A DNA stretch of 64,000 bases from Oscillatoria nigro-viridis PCC 7112 (GCF_000317475.1 NC_019729.1:2680501-2744500), one strand, 5' to 3'; positions 9,772-19,119 are shown, counted from the first letter of the stretch. A program made the numbers and translations. Notes: generated from the sequence alone by a model not told the origin.

Positions 9772-10178
9772 AACATTCTGGAGTAGCAAGACACGCTGAC
9801 AATTGGGAGAACGGGATAATGCTGGAAATATTGGCGTTTAGAGCAACGGATCAAACCGTAAAACTCCCTACAGCCAGGGAATGACACAAACGCTGGGCAA
9901 CTAAAGTTAAAAGTTCTTATCAGTGTTATTACAATCAATTGTTTAAATCTTAAAATTATCTCTAATTTGGCTATTGTAAACTGAGTTAATAACCGCTTAA
10001 AATAAGAATTTATTCAGATTACAAACACCCAAATTATCGAAAATAAATCGCATAAAAGGGCAAGCTAGGCCAAGATTGCCAGTGAAGTGGACAAACATCT
10101 TGTAGCGTCAGCTTAAGACCGCGCGTTGCAGCAGGAAGTAATCGGTAAATCGATAAAGTTGAGTATTTTTGGCTTACT

Positions 10179-10274
10179 TATAGCGCTTCTTGGGTAGATG
10201 AGGTAAACAATTCAACTGAAAAAGCTTGAGAACACAGGATTTCGACGTACTCCTTCTTTCTGAGAAAGGCTATA
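10179..10274. mobile_element. 96-bp MITE with IS630-type inverted ends
   Basis: The left end TATAGCGCTTCT...TAGATGAGGTA and the right end ...CTGAGAAAGGCTATA match the ends of the element at 9638-9718 and of the IS630 remnant at 60749-60775. The interior is unrelated to the first MITE. It ends 42 bases before the hydrolase start, so it may carry or disturb that promoter. Confidence 0.65.
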
Positions 10275-10316
10275 CATAGGTTTACATAGGTCTTATGGAG
10301 CGGGTAGGATAAAAGT

Positions 10317-11186
10317 ATGGCAACAATCGACATCCTAGGGGTTCGGCACACTTACGATTTGACGGCTCCGACTGCAACTTCCCCGGTTCTGGTATTTGTC
10401 CACGGCTGGCTGTTAAGCCGCCACTACTGGCAACCTTTGACCGATCGCTTGGCATCAAACTATCAGTGCCTTACCTACGATTTGCGTGGGTTTGGCGATT
10501 CTCAATCGGACGGTGGCGTTCATCACGGGCATTCCGAACCGCTAAATTCCTGCTACACTCCCGCAGCTTACGCTCGCGATTTGGAAATTTTACTCGAAAA
10601 ACTCGATATATCTTCTGCTTGGCTGGTGGGACACTCTCTCGGCGGTACGATCGCTCTATGGGGAGCCAGCAAAGTGTCCGATCGCGTTAAAGGCGCGGTC
10701 TGCATCAATGCAGGGGGCGGCATCTATCTTAAGGAAGAATTCGAGCGGTTTCGAGCGGTCGGCAAGCAGCTAGTGACAATGCGTCCCGGCTGGCTGCCTC
10801 ACTTGCCGTTAGCAGATTACGTGTTTGCCCGCGATTCTGTAGCCCGCTCGATCGGCAGATCCTGGGGCCGGCAGCGCTTAGTAGATTTCGTGGGAGCTCA
10901 TCCAGAGGCAGCTTTGGGGGCTTTGTTGGACTCGACAACAGAAGCCCAGATTCACCTCTTGCCACAAATTGTGTCCCAACTCAAGCAGCCTGTTTATTTT
11001 ATTGCCGGTACTAAAGACAAAATTATGGAACCAAAATACGTGCTGCATTTGGCTAGCTTTCACTGGATGTTCCAAGGTTGTGGCGAGAATGTCCTTCAGC
11101 TTCCCGATTGTGGCCATTTGGCAATGGTGGAACAGCCGGATGCAGTGGCTAGTTACCTGCAAAATATTCTGAAAGAACACACGTGA
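10317..11186 (+). CDS. Alpha/beta-fold hydrolase
   Basis: A 289-residue cytoplasmic alpha/beta hydrolase. The oxyanion region is FVHGWLLSRHYW, the nucleophile elbow GHSLGG carries the catalytic Ser, the acid is in GTKDKIMEP, and the catalytic His is in CGHLAMVEQPD, in the usual order. A cap segment lies at about 140-215. Fold and catalytic triad are certain. The substrate is not: esterase, lipase, haloalkane dehalogenase-like and thioesterase roles share this layout. ATG start at 10317 with only a weak Shine-Dalgarno. The MITE at 10179-10274 lies just upstream, and tnpB follows on the opposite strand 18 bases after the stop. Confidence 0.88.
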   Translation: MATIDILGVRHTYDLTAPTATSPVLVFVHGWLLSRHYWQPLTDRLASNYQCLTYDLRGFGDSQSDGGVHHGHSEPLNSCYTPAAYARDLEILLEKLDISSAWLVGHSLGGTIALWGASKVSDRVKGAVCINAGGGIYLKEEFERFRAVGKQLVTMRPGWLPHLPLADYVFARDSVARSIGRSWGRQRLVDFVGAHPEAALGALLDSTTEAQIHLLPQIVSQLKQPVYFIAGTKDKIMEPKYVLHLASFHWMFQGCGENVLQLPDCGHLAMVEQPDAVASYLQNILKEHT

Positions 11187-11204
11187 ACTACCAGGCATCG
11201 ACCG

Positions 11205-12407
11205 CTAAGCGGTACGGTGCTGGCTTCCAACTTCAACCGGAACAGCCGATAACACGGAAGATTTCCTTCCAGCCTTCGGACTTACATTCCGTCCATTGGC
11301 AGTAGCGCTAGTTCCTAACGCTAATATTCGCAAGCCTTTCTCTCGAATGTTGATAGCTGCATTTACGTCTCTATCGTGCTTTGTCTGGCAGTTGGAACAA
11401 GTCCAACTGTGCATGTCTAGAGGAAGACTACCCACCTGATTTAGGCAAACGTGACAAGTCTTACTCGATGGGAAAAACCGACCAATTTCTAGATAGGTTT
11501 TACCGTCTCTTTCCGTCTTGTATTTGAGTTGACGGGTGAATTCTGACCAGCCACAATCACTGATTGCTTGATCTAGGCAGTGATTCTTCACCATGTTCTT
11601 GACTGCCAGATTCTCGACAATGATGACTTGGTTCTCGTTCACCAGTTTGCGAGATAGTTTCTCCTGGAAGTCCTTGCGAGAATTTGCAATTCTTTCATGC
11701 ACCCGTGCCACAATGCGGCGGGCTTTCTTGCGACGATTTGAACCTTTCTGTTTACGGGATAGTTTTTGCTGCTTACGCTTCAGGTTTTTAGCGCGTTTCT
11801 TCAAGTGCTTGGGATTGTCGAACTTAGACCCATCAGACGTAATCGCAAAATGAGTTAGCCCGACATCAATTCCCACCGCTTTACCGTTTGAGGAAATCTC
11901 AACATCCGGTAAGCCATCATCAAATAACAAGGAAGCGTAATACTTCCCTGTACGGTTCATGCTAACTGTGACGGTTTTGACTTTTCCCTCAAATCTGCGA
12001 TGAATCTTGGCAGAAACAACGCCTAACTTGCCGGGAAACTTCAGATGACCATCATCAACAATTTGAACTTTTTGTAGGTACTGAATCGATTGTTTATCGT
12101 GCTTTGATTTGAATTTGGGAAATGATGCCCGTCCTTCAAAGAAGTTGATAAACGCTCTCGACAGGTTCAGTGAGACGCTTTGCAGCACTTGGCTGTAGGT
12201 TTCACCTAACCATTCATACTCTTTCTCGATCGCAGGTAAGCGACTGTTCATCCCAATCTGGGATAGGCCTTTACCCGTCTCTTTGTAGAGCTCGTTCGTT
12301 GCGTTCAGTGAATTGTTCCAGTACCAACGGGCACAGCCAAAGGTCTTTGACAGCGTTTCTTTCTGCTCATTGGTCGGATAAATTCGTACCTTGACAACGT
12401 TTTTCAT
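11205..12407 (-). CDS. tnpB: RNA-guided endonuclease TnpB (IS200/IS605 superfamily), solitary
   Basis: A 400-residue full-length TnpB. The N-terminal helix-turn-helix begins MKNVVKVRIYPTNEQKE. The RuvC triad is intact (VGIDVGLTHFAIT, IIVENLAVKNM, KHDRDVNAAINI). The zinc ribbon is C-H-V-C...C-S-N-C. The tail ALGTSATANGRNVSPKAGRK is the classic IS605-group C-terminus. No tnpA is adjacent. It points toward, and ends 18 bases from, the hydrolase stop, a convergent position where a right-end guide RNA could be transcribed antisense into that gene. Just past the stop is a small palindrome ACCGCTAAGCGGT (11207-11219 region), a candidate right-end hairpin. Confidence 0.95.
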   Translation of the reverse strand: MKNVVKVRIYPTNEQKETLSKTFGCARWYWNNSLNATNELYKETGKGLSQIGMNSRLPAIEKEYEWLGETYSQVLQSVSLNLSRAFINFFEGRASFPKFKSKHDKQSIQYLQKVQIVDDGHLKFPGKLGVVSAKIHRRFEGKVKTVTVSMNRTGKYYASLLFDDGLPDVEISSNGKAVGIDVGLTHFAITSDGSKFDNPKHLKKRAKNLKRKQQKLSRKQKGSNRRKKARRIVARVHERIANSRKDFQEKLSRKLVNENQVIIVENLAVKNMVKNHCLDQAISDCGWSEFTRQLKYKTERDGKTYLEIGRFFPSSKTCHVCLNQVGSLPLDMHSWTCSNCQTKHDRDVNAAINIREKGLRILALGTSATANGRNVSPKAGRKSSVLSAVPVEVGSQHRTA

Positions 12408-12773
12408 ATATCTAGTTTAACACGAATCCCATTTACCGTAACTGGTTGTGCCGTATAAGAGGTTGGCTATTTCTTGCCTATCCCGATTGTTCTACAGCTT
12501 CGGTGAAGACCACAATCGGGACGGGAAGAAATAGCCTGGCTTTCATCCCGACGCTCAATCGAAGCGATTAGAGCGCGGGACGAACCGCCGAAGAGTTAAA
12601 ACATTCTTCCCTGTTCCTTGTTCGTTCTTGCCTGTTCATTCTTGCCTGTTCCTTCTTCCTTCGCCTAAATCTGTTATCTTAAATAGATAAGTCTGCCCGA
12701 TCGCCCTCTTGGGACAGACGTTTCGATTAAATAGTGGCTTTCAACTCTAAATTATAATTCTGCTTAAATATCT
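12408..12773. other. Intergenic stretch between tnpB and hrcA
   Basis: No gene. It contains the large hairpin at 12465-12536, a second imperfect hairpin at about 12546-12581 (TCCCGACGCTC...AGAGCGCGGGA), and a run of TTCCTTGTTCGTTCTTGCC-like imperfect repeats (12605-12665). The last 60 bases are AT-rich and lead into hrcA. No CIRCE-like inverted repeat (TTAGCACTC-N9-GAGTGCTAA) is seen. Confidence 0.6.
12465..12536. repeat. Long imperfect hairpin (25-26 bp arms)
   Basis: GGCTATTTCTTGCC...CCCGATTGT (12465-12490) pairs with ACAATCGGG...AAGAAATAGCC (12512-12536), with one mismatch and one unpaired base and a 21-base loop. It lies just beyond the start side of tnpB. It could be the remnant of a small inverted-repeat element or a structured transcript. 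Confidence 0.6.
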
Positions 12774-13910
12774 GTGCGCGTTAACCTCACCGATCGGCAA
12801 CAACACATCCTTTGGGCAACGGTTCGCCACTACATAGCTACAGCGGAACCCGTTGGCTCAAAAGCTTTGGTTGACGAATTCAACCTCAGCGTCAGCCCAG
12901 CTACAATTCGCAATGCGATGGGGACTCTTGAAAAAGCTGGACTGCTTTATCAGCCCCACACTTCGGCAGGACGAGTCCCCTCTGACTCCGGCTACCGAAT
13001 TTATGTAGACCAGTTGATTCAGCCGTCTGATACGCTGGCCCGCAAGGTGGAACAGGTACTAGACCAGCTCAATTGGTCGGATGGTCGCATGGACGCGGCA
13101 CTCCGCGGCGCTGCTCAAATCCTGGCAACTATCAGCGGTTACATAGCCATGATCACGATACCGCAAACCAATATGGCTTGCTTGCGCCACTTGCAACTGG
13201 TGCAGCTAGAGCCGGGAAAGGTGATGCTGATCGTGGTGACGGATGCTTACGAAACTCAGTCGGTTTTGGTGCAGTTGCCGAGGGACGCAGAAGGTAATAC
13301 GCCTGATGTCGAAATCGTCGATCGCCAGTTGCAGATTTTGTCGAATTTTTTGAACAGCAAGTTGCGGGGGCGATCGCTCTCGGAACTATCGGCTGTAGAC
13401 TGGAGCGAGTTAGACCGGGACTTTGAGCTGTACGCTGAGTGGATGGGAACCATGCTGACTGCTTTGAGCAACCGCCAAAGCAATCCAACCTACACGCGGA
13501 TTCTGATCGGCGGTTTGGCAGAAGCGCTGCGCTTGCCTGAGTTTTCCCAGTTGCAGCAAGTTCAAACCCTGGTGCAACTGCTCGAACAAGAGCAGGAATT
13601 GCTGTGGCCTTTGATTTTTGAATCGCCTGAGTTGGAGACCCCAGGGAAGCGGGTAACGGTGCGTATTGGCTCGGAAAATTCCTTGGAACCAATTCGCGGC
13701 TGTACTCTGATTTCTTCGACTTACCGCCGGGGATCGGTGCCGGTGGGTAGTGTTGGGGTTTTGGGGCCGACGCGGATGGTTTACGAAAATGCGATCGCGG
13801 TGGTGGAAGCTGCGGCTGATTATTTGTCAGAAGCTATTGGCGGAAATCGAGTTAGTTTTCCTGATGGGGAGCGAGGGCGATCGGATCATCCCTCGTTAGA
13901 TGCCCCCTAA
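12774..13910 (+). CDS. hrcA: Heat-inducible transcription repressor HrcA
   Basis: A 378-residue HrcA. The N-terminal winged helix has [20 protein letters not shown], then EPVGSKAL and the recognition region [18 protein letters not shown] with HTSAGRVPS following, the family signature. The rest is the GAF-like dimerisation domain. HrcA represses groESL and other chaperone operons by binding CIRCE, and depends on GroEL to fold. It starts at GTG 12774. No chaperone gene and no CIRCE lie nearby in this window, so targets are elsewhere. An intrinsic terminator follows at 13919. Confidence 0.95.
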   Translation: MRVNLTDRQQHILWATVRHYIATAEPVGSKALVDEFNLSVSPATIRNAMGTLEKAGLLYQPHTSAGRVPSDSGYRIYVDQLIQPSDTLARKVEQVLDQLNWSDGRMDAALRGAAQILATISGYIAMITIPQTNMACLRHLQLVQLEPGKVMLIVVTDAYETQSVLVQLPRDAEGNTPDVEIVDRQLQILSNFLNSKLRGRSLSELSAVDWSELDRDFELYAEWMGTMLTALSNRQSNPTYTRILIGGLAEALRLPEFSQLQQVQTLVQLLEQEQELLWPLIFESPELETPGKRVTVRIGSENSLEPIRGCTLISSTYRRGSVPVGSVGVLGPTRMVYENAIAVVEAAADYLSEAIGGNRVSFPDGERGRSDHPSLDAP

Positions 13911-14745
13911 TTTGATAGCCCCAAGCTTAACTGCCTTGGGGTTTTATTGTCTGCGAAGGCACTCGCAACCTCGATCGACCGGGTTTTGTGACAAAAAACC
14001 TAGGCTTTTATCCCACATTCCACACCCTGGGGTGTCATACAGCAGAATTACGCAGAAAAATATATCTTCAAAGTAACAAATTATGCCTTTAAAAAGTTAT
14101 TTATCCGTTAATATACGGTATTACAGTATGATTTATAGTTTTATTGCTGGCTCAAAATAAGTAAAAACCGATAGTGACAGTTGAGGGTGCGGAATGTGGG
14201 TTGGATACTCTTTTTGAGGTAAGAAACTAAAGCTTCGCGCTTGACAAGAGAGTTTCGTAAAAAACCCTGTTTCTGCGTCCACGAGCGGCTCGGAAAGTGG
14301 CAGGAGTTAGGGGCGATCGACTTTCCAGCGATCGCGAGAAAGAGATGGCGATGGTGAGCGATCGCGCATTTACAGAAAGTGGTCGCGGAGTGTTAGTCGA
14401 ACGGCGGGTTTAGCAGCCCAACTGACGAGTTTTGTTGCAAGCCTGGTGGGCGCTCGCCCGCTCTAGGTATAGTGGCTGCGACCAATGAATAGATGAGGCG
14501 TCCACCCTGGGATCGTCGCTTCCCAAGGCAGCAGAATGTCAAAATATTAAGACATTTTAGAGAGTTCGTCAAAAACAACTAAAAAAGATTAGTGTGGAGA
14601 TGAAAGCAATATTTCTTTTGGGAATAGCCCGGGTTAAACAATTGCAAATAACTTGCAGTGAATTTGGCTTGATTGCCACTCAAAAAAAAATTAACCGCTG
14701 AGTTAAGATCGAAACGAAATTTAGGGAATTTTCTTTTAGCATTCA
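13911..14745. other. Gene-free stretch between hrcA and metG
   Basis: Apart from the hrcA terminator, no gene or decayed gene is visible. There are three GCGATCGC-type (HIP1) sites clustered at 14314-14370 and AT-rich DNA at 14040-14140 and 14580-14745, the latter likely holding the metG promoter. Confidence 0.6.
13919..13946 (+). terminator. Intrinsic terminator after hrcA
   Basis: CCCCAAG and CTTGGGG form a 7-bp GC-rich stem with a 9-base loop, followed directly by TTTTATT. Confidence 0.85.
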
Positions 14746-16338
14746 ATGAAATCGACTGATAAAACTAAGAATACCTTTGCGATAACAACGCCTCTGTATT
14801 ATGTAAACGATTTACCTCACGTTGGCAGCGCTTATACGACTATGGCTGCGGATGCCCTAGCCCGATTTGAGCGGCTGCGGGGCAAATCTGTTTTGCTGGT
14901 TACGGGGACGGACGAACACGGGCAGAAAATTCAGCGGACAGCCGAGAGTTTGGGACGATCGCCCCAAGCTCACTGCGATTCAGTGGTTCCGGCGTTTGAG
15001 GCGCTGTGGGAGCAACTCTCTATCCAGTACGATCGCTTCATCCGCACAACTTCGCGGCGCCACGAGTACATTGTCAAAGAATTTTTCCAGCGCGTCTGGA
15101 ACTCCGGCGATATCTACTTGAACCAGCAACAAGGCTGGTACTGCGTCTCCTGTGAAGAATTTAAGGATGAACGGGATTTGTTGCCGGGAAATCGGTGTTC
15201 TGTCCACACCAGCAAGGAAGTTGAGTGGCGCGACGAAGAAAATTACTTTTTCCGCCTGTCGCGGTATCAAGACCAACTGCTGGCCTTGTACGCCGAACGT
15301 CCCGACTTCATCGCGCCGGAAAGTCGCCGGAACGAAGTGCTCAGTTTCGTCAACTCTGGACTGCAAGACTTTTCGATTTCTAGAGTGAATCTCGAATGGG
15401 GTCTGCCCATGCCAGTTGACCCCAGTCACACCATCTACGTCTGGTTTGACGCTTTGCTGGGATACGTCACCGCCTTGCTAGATCCGGACAGCGACCCGAT
15501 TTTGGAGAAAGCTTTATCTAAATGGTGGCCGATTGACCTGCACTTGATCGGCAAAGATATTCTTCGCTTCCACGCAGTTTACTGGCCGGCAATGCTGATG
15601 TCAGCGAATCTGCCGGTGCCGGGTCGCGTCTTCGCACACGGGTTTTTGACCAAAGACGGCAAAAAAATGGGGAAAACGGAGGGTAATACTTTAAACCCTG
15701 TCGAATTGGTCAACAAATACGGCCCTGATGCAGTACGTTACTATTTCCTCAAAGAAATTGAGTTCGGAGAGGACGGCGATTTTAACGAAACTCGGTTTAT
15801 CAATATATTGAATGCTGAGCTAGCAAATGATTTGGGAAATTTGCTTAATCGTACCCTAAACATGGCTCGCAAATATTGCGGTGGCTGCGTACCGAATGTG
15901 TTGGGAGAAAACATTGAGGGCGACAACCTTCTCAAGGCCATGAGCCTGGATTTGGGCGAGCAAGTAGCGGGTTTTTACGAAGAGTTGGCTTTTAGCAAGG
16001 CTTCCGAAGCCGTGCTTGCATTAGTTCGAGCCGGTAACAAGTTTATTGACGTGCAAGCACCTTGGAGTTTGTACAAGCAGGGACAGATCGAAGGTGTCGA
16101 ACAAGTGCTATATTCTGTTCTGGAATCTGTTAGACTAGCATCTTACCTTTTATCGCCGATTATTCCCAATATCAGCAACGCTATCTATCAGCAGCTAGGT
16201 TTTTCAATTGACTTTAACGATCGAGTTACAGTTAACAGTTTAGCGAATTTTGCAGCTCATGCTGCCTGGGGCGCTTTGCCGGCAAACCAAACTCTGGGGG
16301 AACCCCAACCTGTTTTTAAGCGGCTCGAACTGCTGTAA
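14746..16338 (+). CDS. metG: Methionyl-tRNA synthetase
   Basis: A 530-residue class Ia aminoacyl-tRNA synthetase charging tRNA-Met. The HIGH-box is PHVGSAYTT, and the KMSKS-box appears as KKMGKTEGN. The connective peptide has a C-x-x-C knuckle (YCVSCEEF). The anticodon-binding domain (about 385-530) ends without the EMAP-like tRNA-binding extension found in longer MetRS, so this is the short form. ATG start at 14746. It is followed 105 bases later by the NYN gene on the same strand. Confidence 0.97.
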   Translation: MKSTDKTKNTFAITTPLYYVNDLPHVGSAYTTMAADALARFERLRGKSVLLVTGTDEHGQKIQRTAESLGRSPQAHCDSVVPAFEALWEQLSIQYDRFIRTTSRRHEYIVKEFFQRVWNSGDIYLNQQQGWYCVSCEEFKDERDLLPGNRCSVHTSKEVEWRDEENYFFRLSRYQDQLLALYAERPDFIAPESRRNEVLSFVNSGLQDFSISRVNLEWGLPMPVDPSHTIYVWFDALLGYVTALLDPDSDPILEKALSKWWPIDLHLIGKDILRFHAVYWPAMLMSANLPVPGRVFAHGFLTKDGKKMGKTEGNTLNPVELVNKYGPDAVRYYFLKEIEFGEDGDFNETRFINILNAELANDLGNLLNRTLNMARKYCGGCVPNVLGENIEGDNLLKAMSLDLGEQVAGFYEELAFSKASEAVLALVRAGNKFIDVQAPWSLYKQGQIEGVEQVLYSVLESVRLASYLLSPIIPNISNAIYQQLGFSIDFNDRVTVNSLANFAAHAAWGALPANQTLGEPQPVFKRLELL

Positions 16339-16443
16339 ACAGTACCTTCATAGTTGGCAGCCAGCGCTCTGGGTGTTATGACAGACTACGAATTAGCAGT
16401 TATTTCCTTACCAATCTTTCATAAAAATTGAGGCATAACAATC

Positions 16444-17049
16444 ATGTTGAATAGAATAGAAAGCAACGACCTTTTTACGCCGGAACAGGTTCTAGAAAAT
16501 CGGGGTAGAGTGGCAATTTTTATTGACGGCTCTAACCTTTTTTACGCGGCTTTGCAGTTAGGAATTGAGATTGATTACACTAAGCTGCTGTGCCGTTTAA
16601 CTGCGGGTTCGCGACTGCTGCGCTCTTTCTTCTACACGGGTGTCGATCGCACTAACGAGAAACAGCAGGGGTTTTTGCTGTGGATGCGCCGCAACGGCTA
16701 CCGGGTGATTTCTAAGGATTTGGTACAGTTGCCTGACGGTTCTAAGAAAGCCAATTTAGATGTAGAAATCGCTGTTGATATGATGGCTTTAGTGGGGTCT
16801 TACGACACGGCGGTTCTGGTCAGCGGTGACGGCGATTTGGCTTATGCTGTGGATGCTGTCAGCTATCGCGGCGTGCGGGTTGAGGTGGTGAGTTTGCGAT
16901 CGATGACGAGCGACAGTTTGATTAATGTAGCCGATCGCTATATCGATTTGGAAATGATTAAAGACGACATCCAAAAAACATCGCGCCCTAATTATGCTTA
17001 CCGCCCTTTGTCGGGTCTGAGCTTGATGGAGGAACACGACGACAGATAG
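16444..17049 (+). CDS. NYN/LabA-like (DUF88) putative ribonuclease-fold protein
   Basis: A 201-residue protein with a PIN-like NYN fold. Acidic positions expected for a metal-dependent nuclease are present: FIDGSNLFYA, NLDVEIAVDMM and VSGDGDLAYAV. In Synechococcus, LabA-type proteins take part in clock output; other NYN proteins are RNases. No partner domain is attached, so the protein is the bare catalytic fold plus a short C-terminal tail. ATG start at 16444. metG lies upstream and an LptC-like gene downstream; neither explains its role. Confidence 0.85.
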   Translation: MLNRIESNDLFTPEQVLENRGRVAIFIDGSNLFYAALQLGIEIDYTKLLCRLTAGSRLLRSFFYTGVDRTNEKQQGFLLWMRRNGYRVISKDLVQLPDGSKKANLDVEIAVDMMALVGSYDTAVLVSGDGDLAYAVDAVSYRGVRVEVVSLRSMTSDSLINVADRYIDLEMIKDDIQKTSRPNYAYRPLSGLSLMEEHDDR

Positions 17050-17246
17050 GGATTTGGTAATGGGTAATGGGTAACGGGTAAGGGGTGAGGGTTAATAGGT
17101 TGAATCATTGAGAATTAAAAGTTAAAAATTTAGACCAAACATGACACATTTTTAATTTTTGATTAAGTGTTTTCCAATAGCCAATTATCAATTACCAATT
17201 CCCCATTGCCAATTCCCAATTACCGATTACCAATTCCCAATTGCCA
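17050..17246. repeat. Low-complexity repeats between NYN gene and LptC-like gene
   Basis: Imperfect tandem GGTAATGGGTAA-type units at 17055-17085 and AATTACCAATTCCC-type units at 17180-17246, one the approximate complement of the other. The second run abuts the start of the next coding region. Confidence 0.75.
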
Positions 17247-18443
17247 ATGATTAATCTCAAATCCCAAATTCTCAATCTCAAATCCCCAAAATTGAGGCTG
17301 CTATTTTTAGCAGCACTGATTTTGGGGATTGGTGCTTGTGCGGTTCCGCAAGAGACTCAAAAGAACAAATTAGCTGAGGATCTCAAAACCGCTCAACAGT
17401 CAAACAGCACTTTAACTTTGAACAAAGTAACTCTAGAACAAGCAAACGAAAAGGGCGAGACGTTCTGGAAAGTAAACTCGCAAAATGCAGTTTACAGTAA
17501 AGACCAAAAAATAGTTAACGTTCAGAAACCTGTGGGCAAATTGTTTCAAGACGGCAAAGAAATTTACGACATTCAGGGAGAAACTGGACAGGTATTTCAG
17601 GAAGGAAATCAAGTTTTTCTCAAAGGTAACATAGTCGCTACAGACCTTAAAAATGGAGTGGTATTGCGCGGAAATGAGTTGGAGTGGCGACCAAAGGAGG
17701 ATGTTTTAGTTGTCCGCAACAATTTGACGGGAGAGAACAAACAGGTGACGGCTTCAGCGAAGGAAGCGCGGGTTTTCAGCAGGGCTAAGAGGATGGAGTT
17801 ATTCGGTTCTGTGGTGGCAAATGTTAAAGATCCGATTTTGCAATTGCGAACCGAGCACTTAGTGTGGTTTGTGGAGCAACAAAAGGTAAACAGCGACAAA
17901 CCGACTCAAATTGACAGATACAAAGATAAAATAGTAACAGACAGCGGTTTTTCCGACCAAGTAGATGTAGACTTAAAAACTAAGATTGCGACGCTGACAA
18001 AAAACGCTCAGTTGATGCCATCAGACCCGCCGCTGCAAATAGAAAGCAGTTTGATGAGTTGGAATTTTCCGGCGCAATCTGTGGTATCGCCCGGGCCTGT
18101 GAAGGTTTTTCACCGCGTGGAAAAGGTGACGATGACTGGCGATACGGGGCGGGGAGATTTACAGAAAAAAGTTTTTTATTTGACGGGCAATGTGGTAGGA
18201 ATTGGGGAAAAACGTCAAGCTCAATTAAATACCGATCGCGTAACGTGGTATTTAACTAACCAGACTTTCGACGCCGAAGGAAATGTGGTTTACAAGCAAC
18301 TAAATCCGGTGTTTAATTTGACTGGGCCGAGGGCGGCGGGAGAGTTGAAAAATCAAACTGTGATTGTCAAAGGCGACGGCAGTGGGGGTCAAGTGGTTAC
18401 GGAATTTGTACCGGACGAGTACAAGGGAACTTTGGGACAGTAG
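17247..18443 (+). CDS. lptC: LptC-like periplasmic lipoprotein (LPS export)
   Basis: A 398-residue protein. A hydrophobic signal with a lipobox (LILGIGAC) indicates a lipoprotein. The remainder is two rounds of OstA/LptC-type beta-jellyroll repeats (TLNKVTLEQANEKGETFWKV, QNAVYSKDQKIVNVQKP, LTGNVVGIGEKRQAQLNTDR). LptC relays lipopolysaccharide from the LptBFG transporter to LptA across the periplasm; the double-length form is usual for cyanobacteria. The ATG at 17247 follows a TTG two codons earlier. The first 14 or so codons (MINLKSQILNLKSPK) are themselves an AATCTCAAATCCC-type repeat, so the true start could be a TTG at the residue before RLLFLAAL. Confidence 0.85.
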   Translation: MINLKSQILNLKSPKLRLLFLAALILGIGACAVPQETQKNKLAEDLKTAQQSNSTLTLNKVTLEQANEKGETFWKVNSQNAVYSKDQKIVNVQKPVGKLFQDGKEIYDIQGETGQVFQEGNQVFLKGNIVATDLKNGVVLRGNELEWRPKEDVLVVRNNLTGENKQVTASAKEARVFSRAKRMELFGSVVANVKDPILQLRTEHLVWFVEQQKVNSDKPTQIDRYKDKIVTDSGFSDQVDVDLKTKIATLTKNAQLMPSDPPLQIESSLMSWNFPAQSVVSPGPVKVFHRVEKVTMTGDTGRGDLQKKVFYLTGNVVGIGEKRQAQLNTDRVTWYLTNQTFDAEGNVVYKQLNPVFNLTGPRAAGELKNQTVIVKGDGSGGQVVTEFVPDEYKGTLGQ

Positions 18444-18528
18444 ATGGGATTGCAACCGCAGATGTCGGCAGATGAACGCTGATGAACGCAGATATAATTA
18501 AGATTGGATTGAGTAAGGAGGGGTTGGG

Positions 18529-19119
18529 ATGACGACAACTTTAGAAACAACTTTAGAAAGGGTGGATGAACCTATCTTAATTGACGGATTAAGTTGGAGA
18601 GAGTTTAAGGCTGTTGAACAGTTGCTCTCGCGTCCGGGGGTGAGGCTGTCGTTTTTAGATGGGGTGTTGGAGATTAGACGTATGCCTGGAGAAAAACATG
18701 AATCGATTAAAGAACGAATTGGTTCTCTACTCGATCTTTATCTGCTTCAAATGGGAATTGATTATCAGCCCACGGGATCGATGACCCTGGAAAGCCCGTC
18801 GGGATTGGTGAAGCGAGAAGCTGATAAATCCTATAAATTGGGAGCTAACCGAGAACGTCCTGATTTGGCGGTGGAAGTGGTGGTGACTAGCGGCGGTATT
18901 AACAAGTTGGAAGCTTACAAACGCCTGGAAATTCCTGAAGTTTGGTTTTGGGAAAATGGCGCACTTCGTATGTATTCCTTGGGGGATGATGGATATGCAG
19001 AGGTCGATCGCTCTCAAGTTCTGCCAGAGTTAGATATTGTATTATTGGCGCAGTGTATCAATATTGAAAATCACCTTCAGGCAATGCGGGAATTCAGGCA
19101 AGCTATTCAAAGTTATTAG
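18529..19119 (+). CDS. Uma2-family (DUF820) endonuclease-fold protein, tandem copy 1
   Basis: A 196-residue restriction-endonuclease-like Uma2 protein. The core PD-x(n)-E-x-K-like residues are RPDLAVEVVVTSG, then KLEAYKRLEIPEVWFWE. The N-terminus has the usual LSWREFKAVEQLL. A strong AGGAGG precedes the ATG by 7 bases. It is followed 42 bases later by a second copy. The two are nearly identical at both ends but diverge between about residues 56 and 105. Function of the family is not established in cyanobacteria; nuclease activity is inferred from the fold. Confidence 0.85.
   Translation: MTTTLETTLERVDEPILIDGLSWREFKAVEQLLSRPGVRLSFLDGVLEIRRMPGEKHESIKERIGSLLDLYLLQMGIDYQPTGSMTLESPSGLVKREADKSYKLGANRERPDLAVEVVVTSGGINKLEAYKRLEIPEVWFWENGALRMYSLGDDGYAEVDRSQVLPELDIVLLAQCINIENHLQAMREFRQAIQSY

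Larger units (their letters stand above)
9256..10316. other. 1.06 kb gene-free stretch with two MITEs and a hairpin
   Basis: No gene on either strand. It holds two small elements with IS630-type ends (9638-9718, 10179-10274) and a perfect 16-bp stem hairpin (9730-9771), listed separately. The rest is AT-rich and unremarkable; I see no decayed gene in it. Confidence 0.7.

Noticed and set aside
12640..12773. Search for a CIRCE operator before hrcA
   Set aside because: No TTAGCACTC-N9-GAGTGCTAA-like inverted repeat is present.
15661..15690. KMGKT instead of KMSKS in MetG as a sign of altered function
   Set aside because: Class I synthetases tolerate this variation, and similar forms occur in cyanobacterial MetRS; the rest of the protein is normal.
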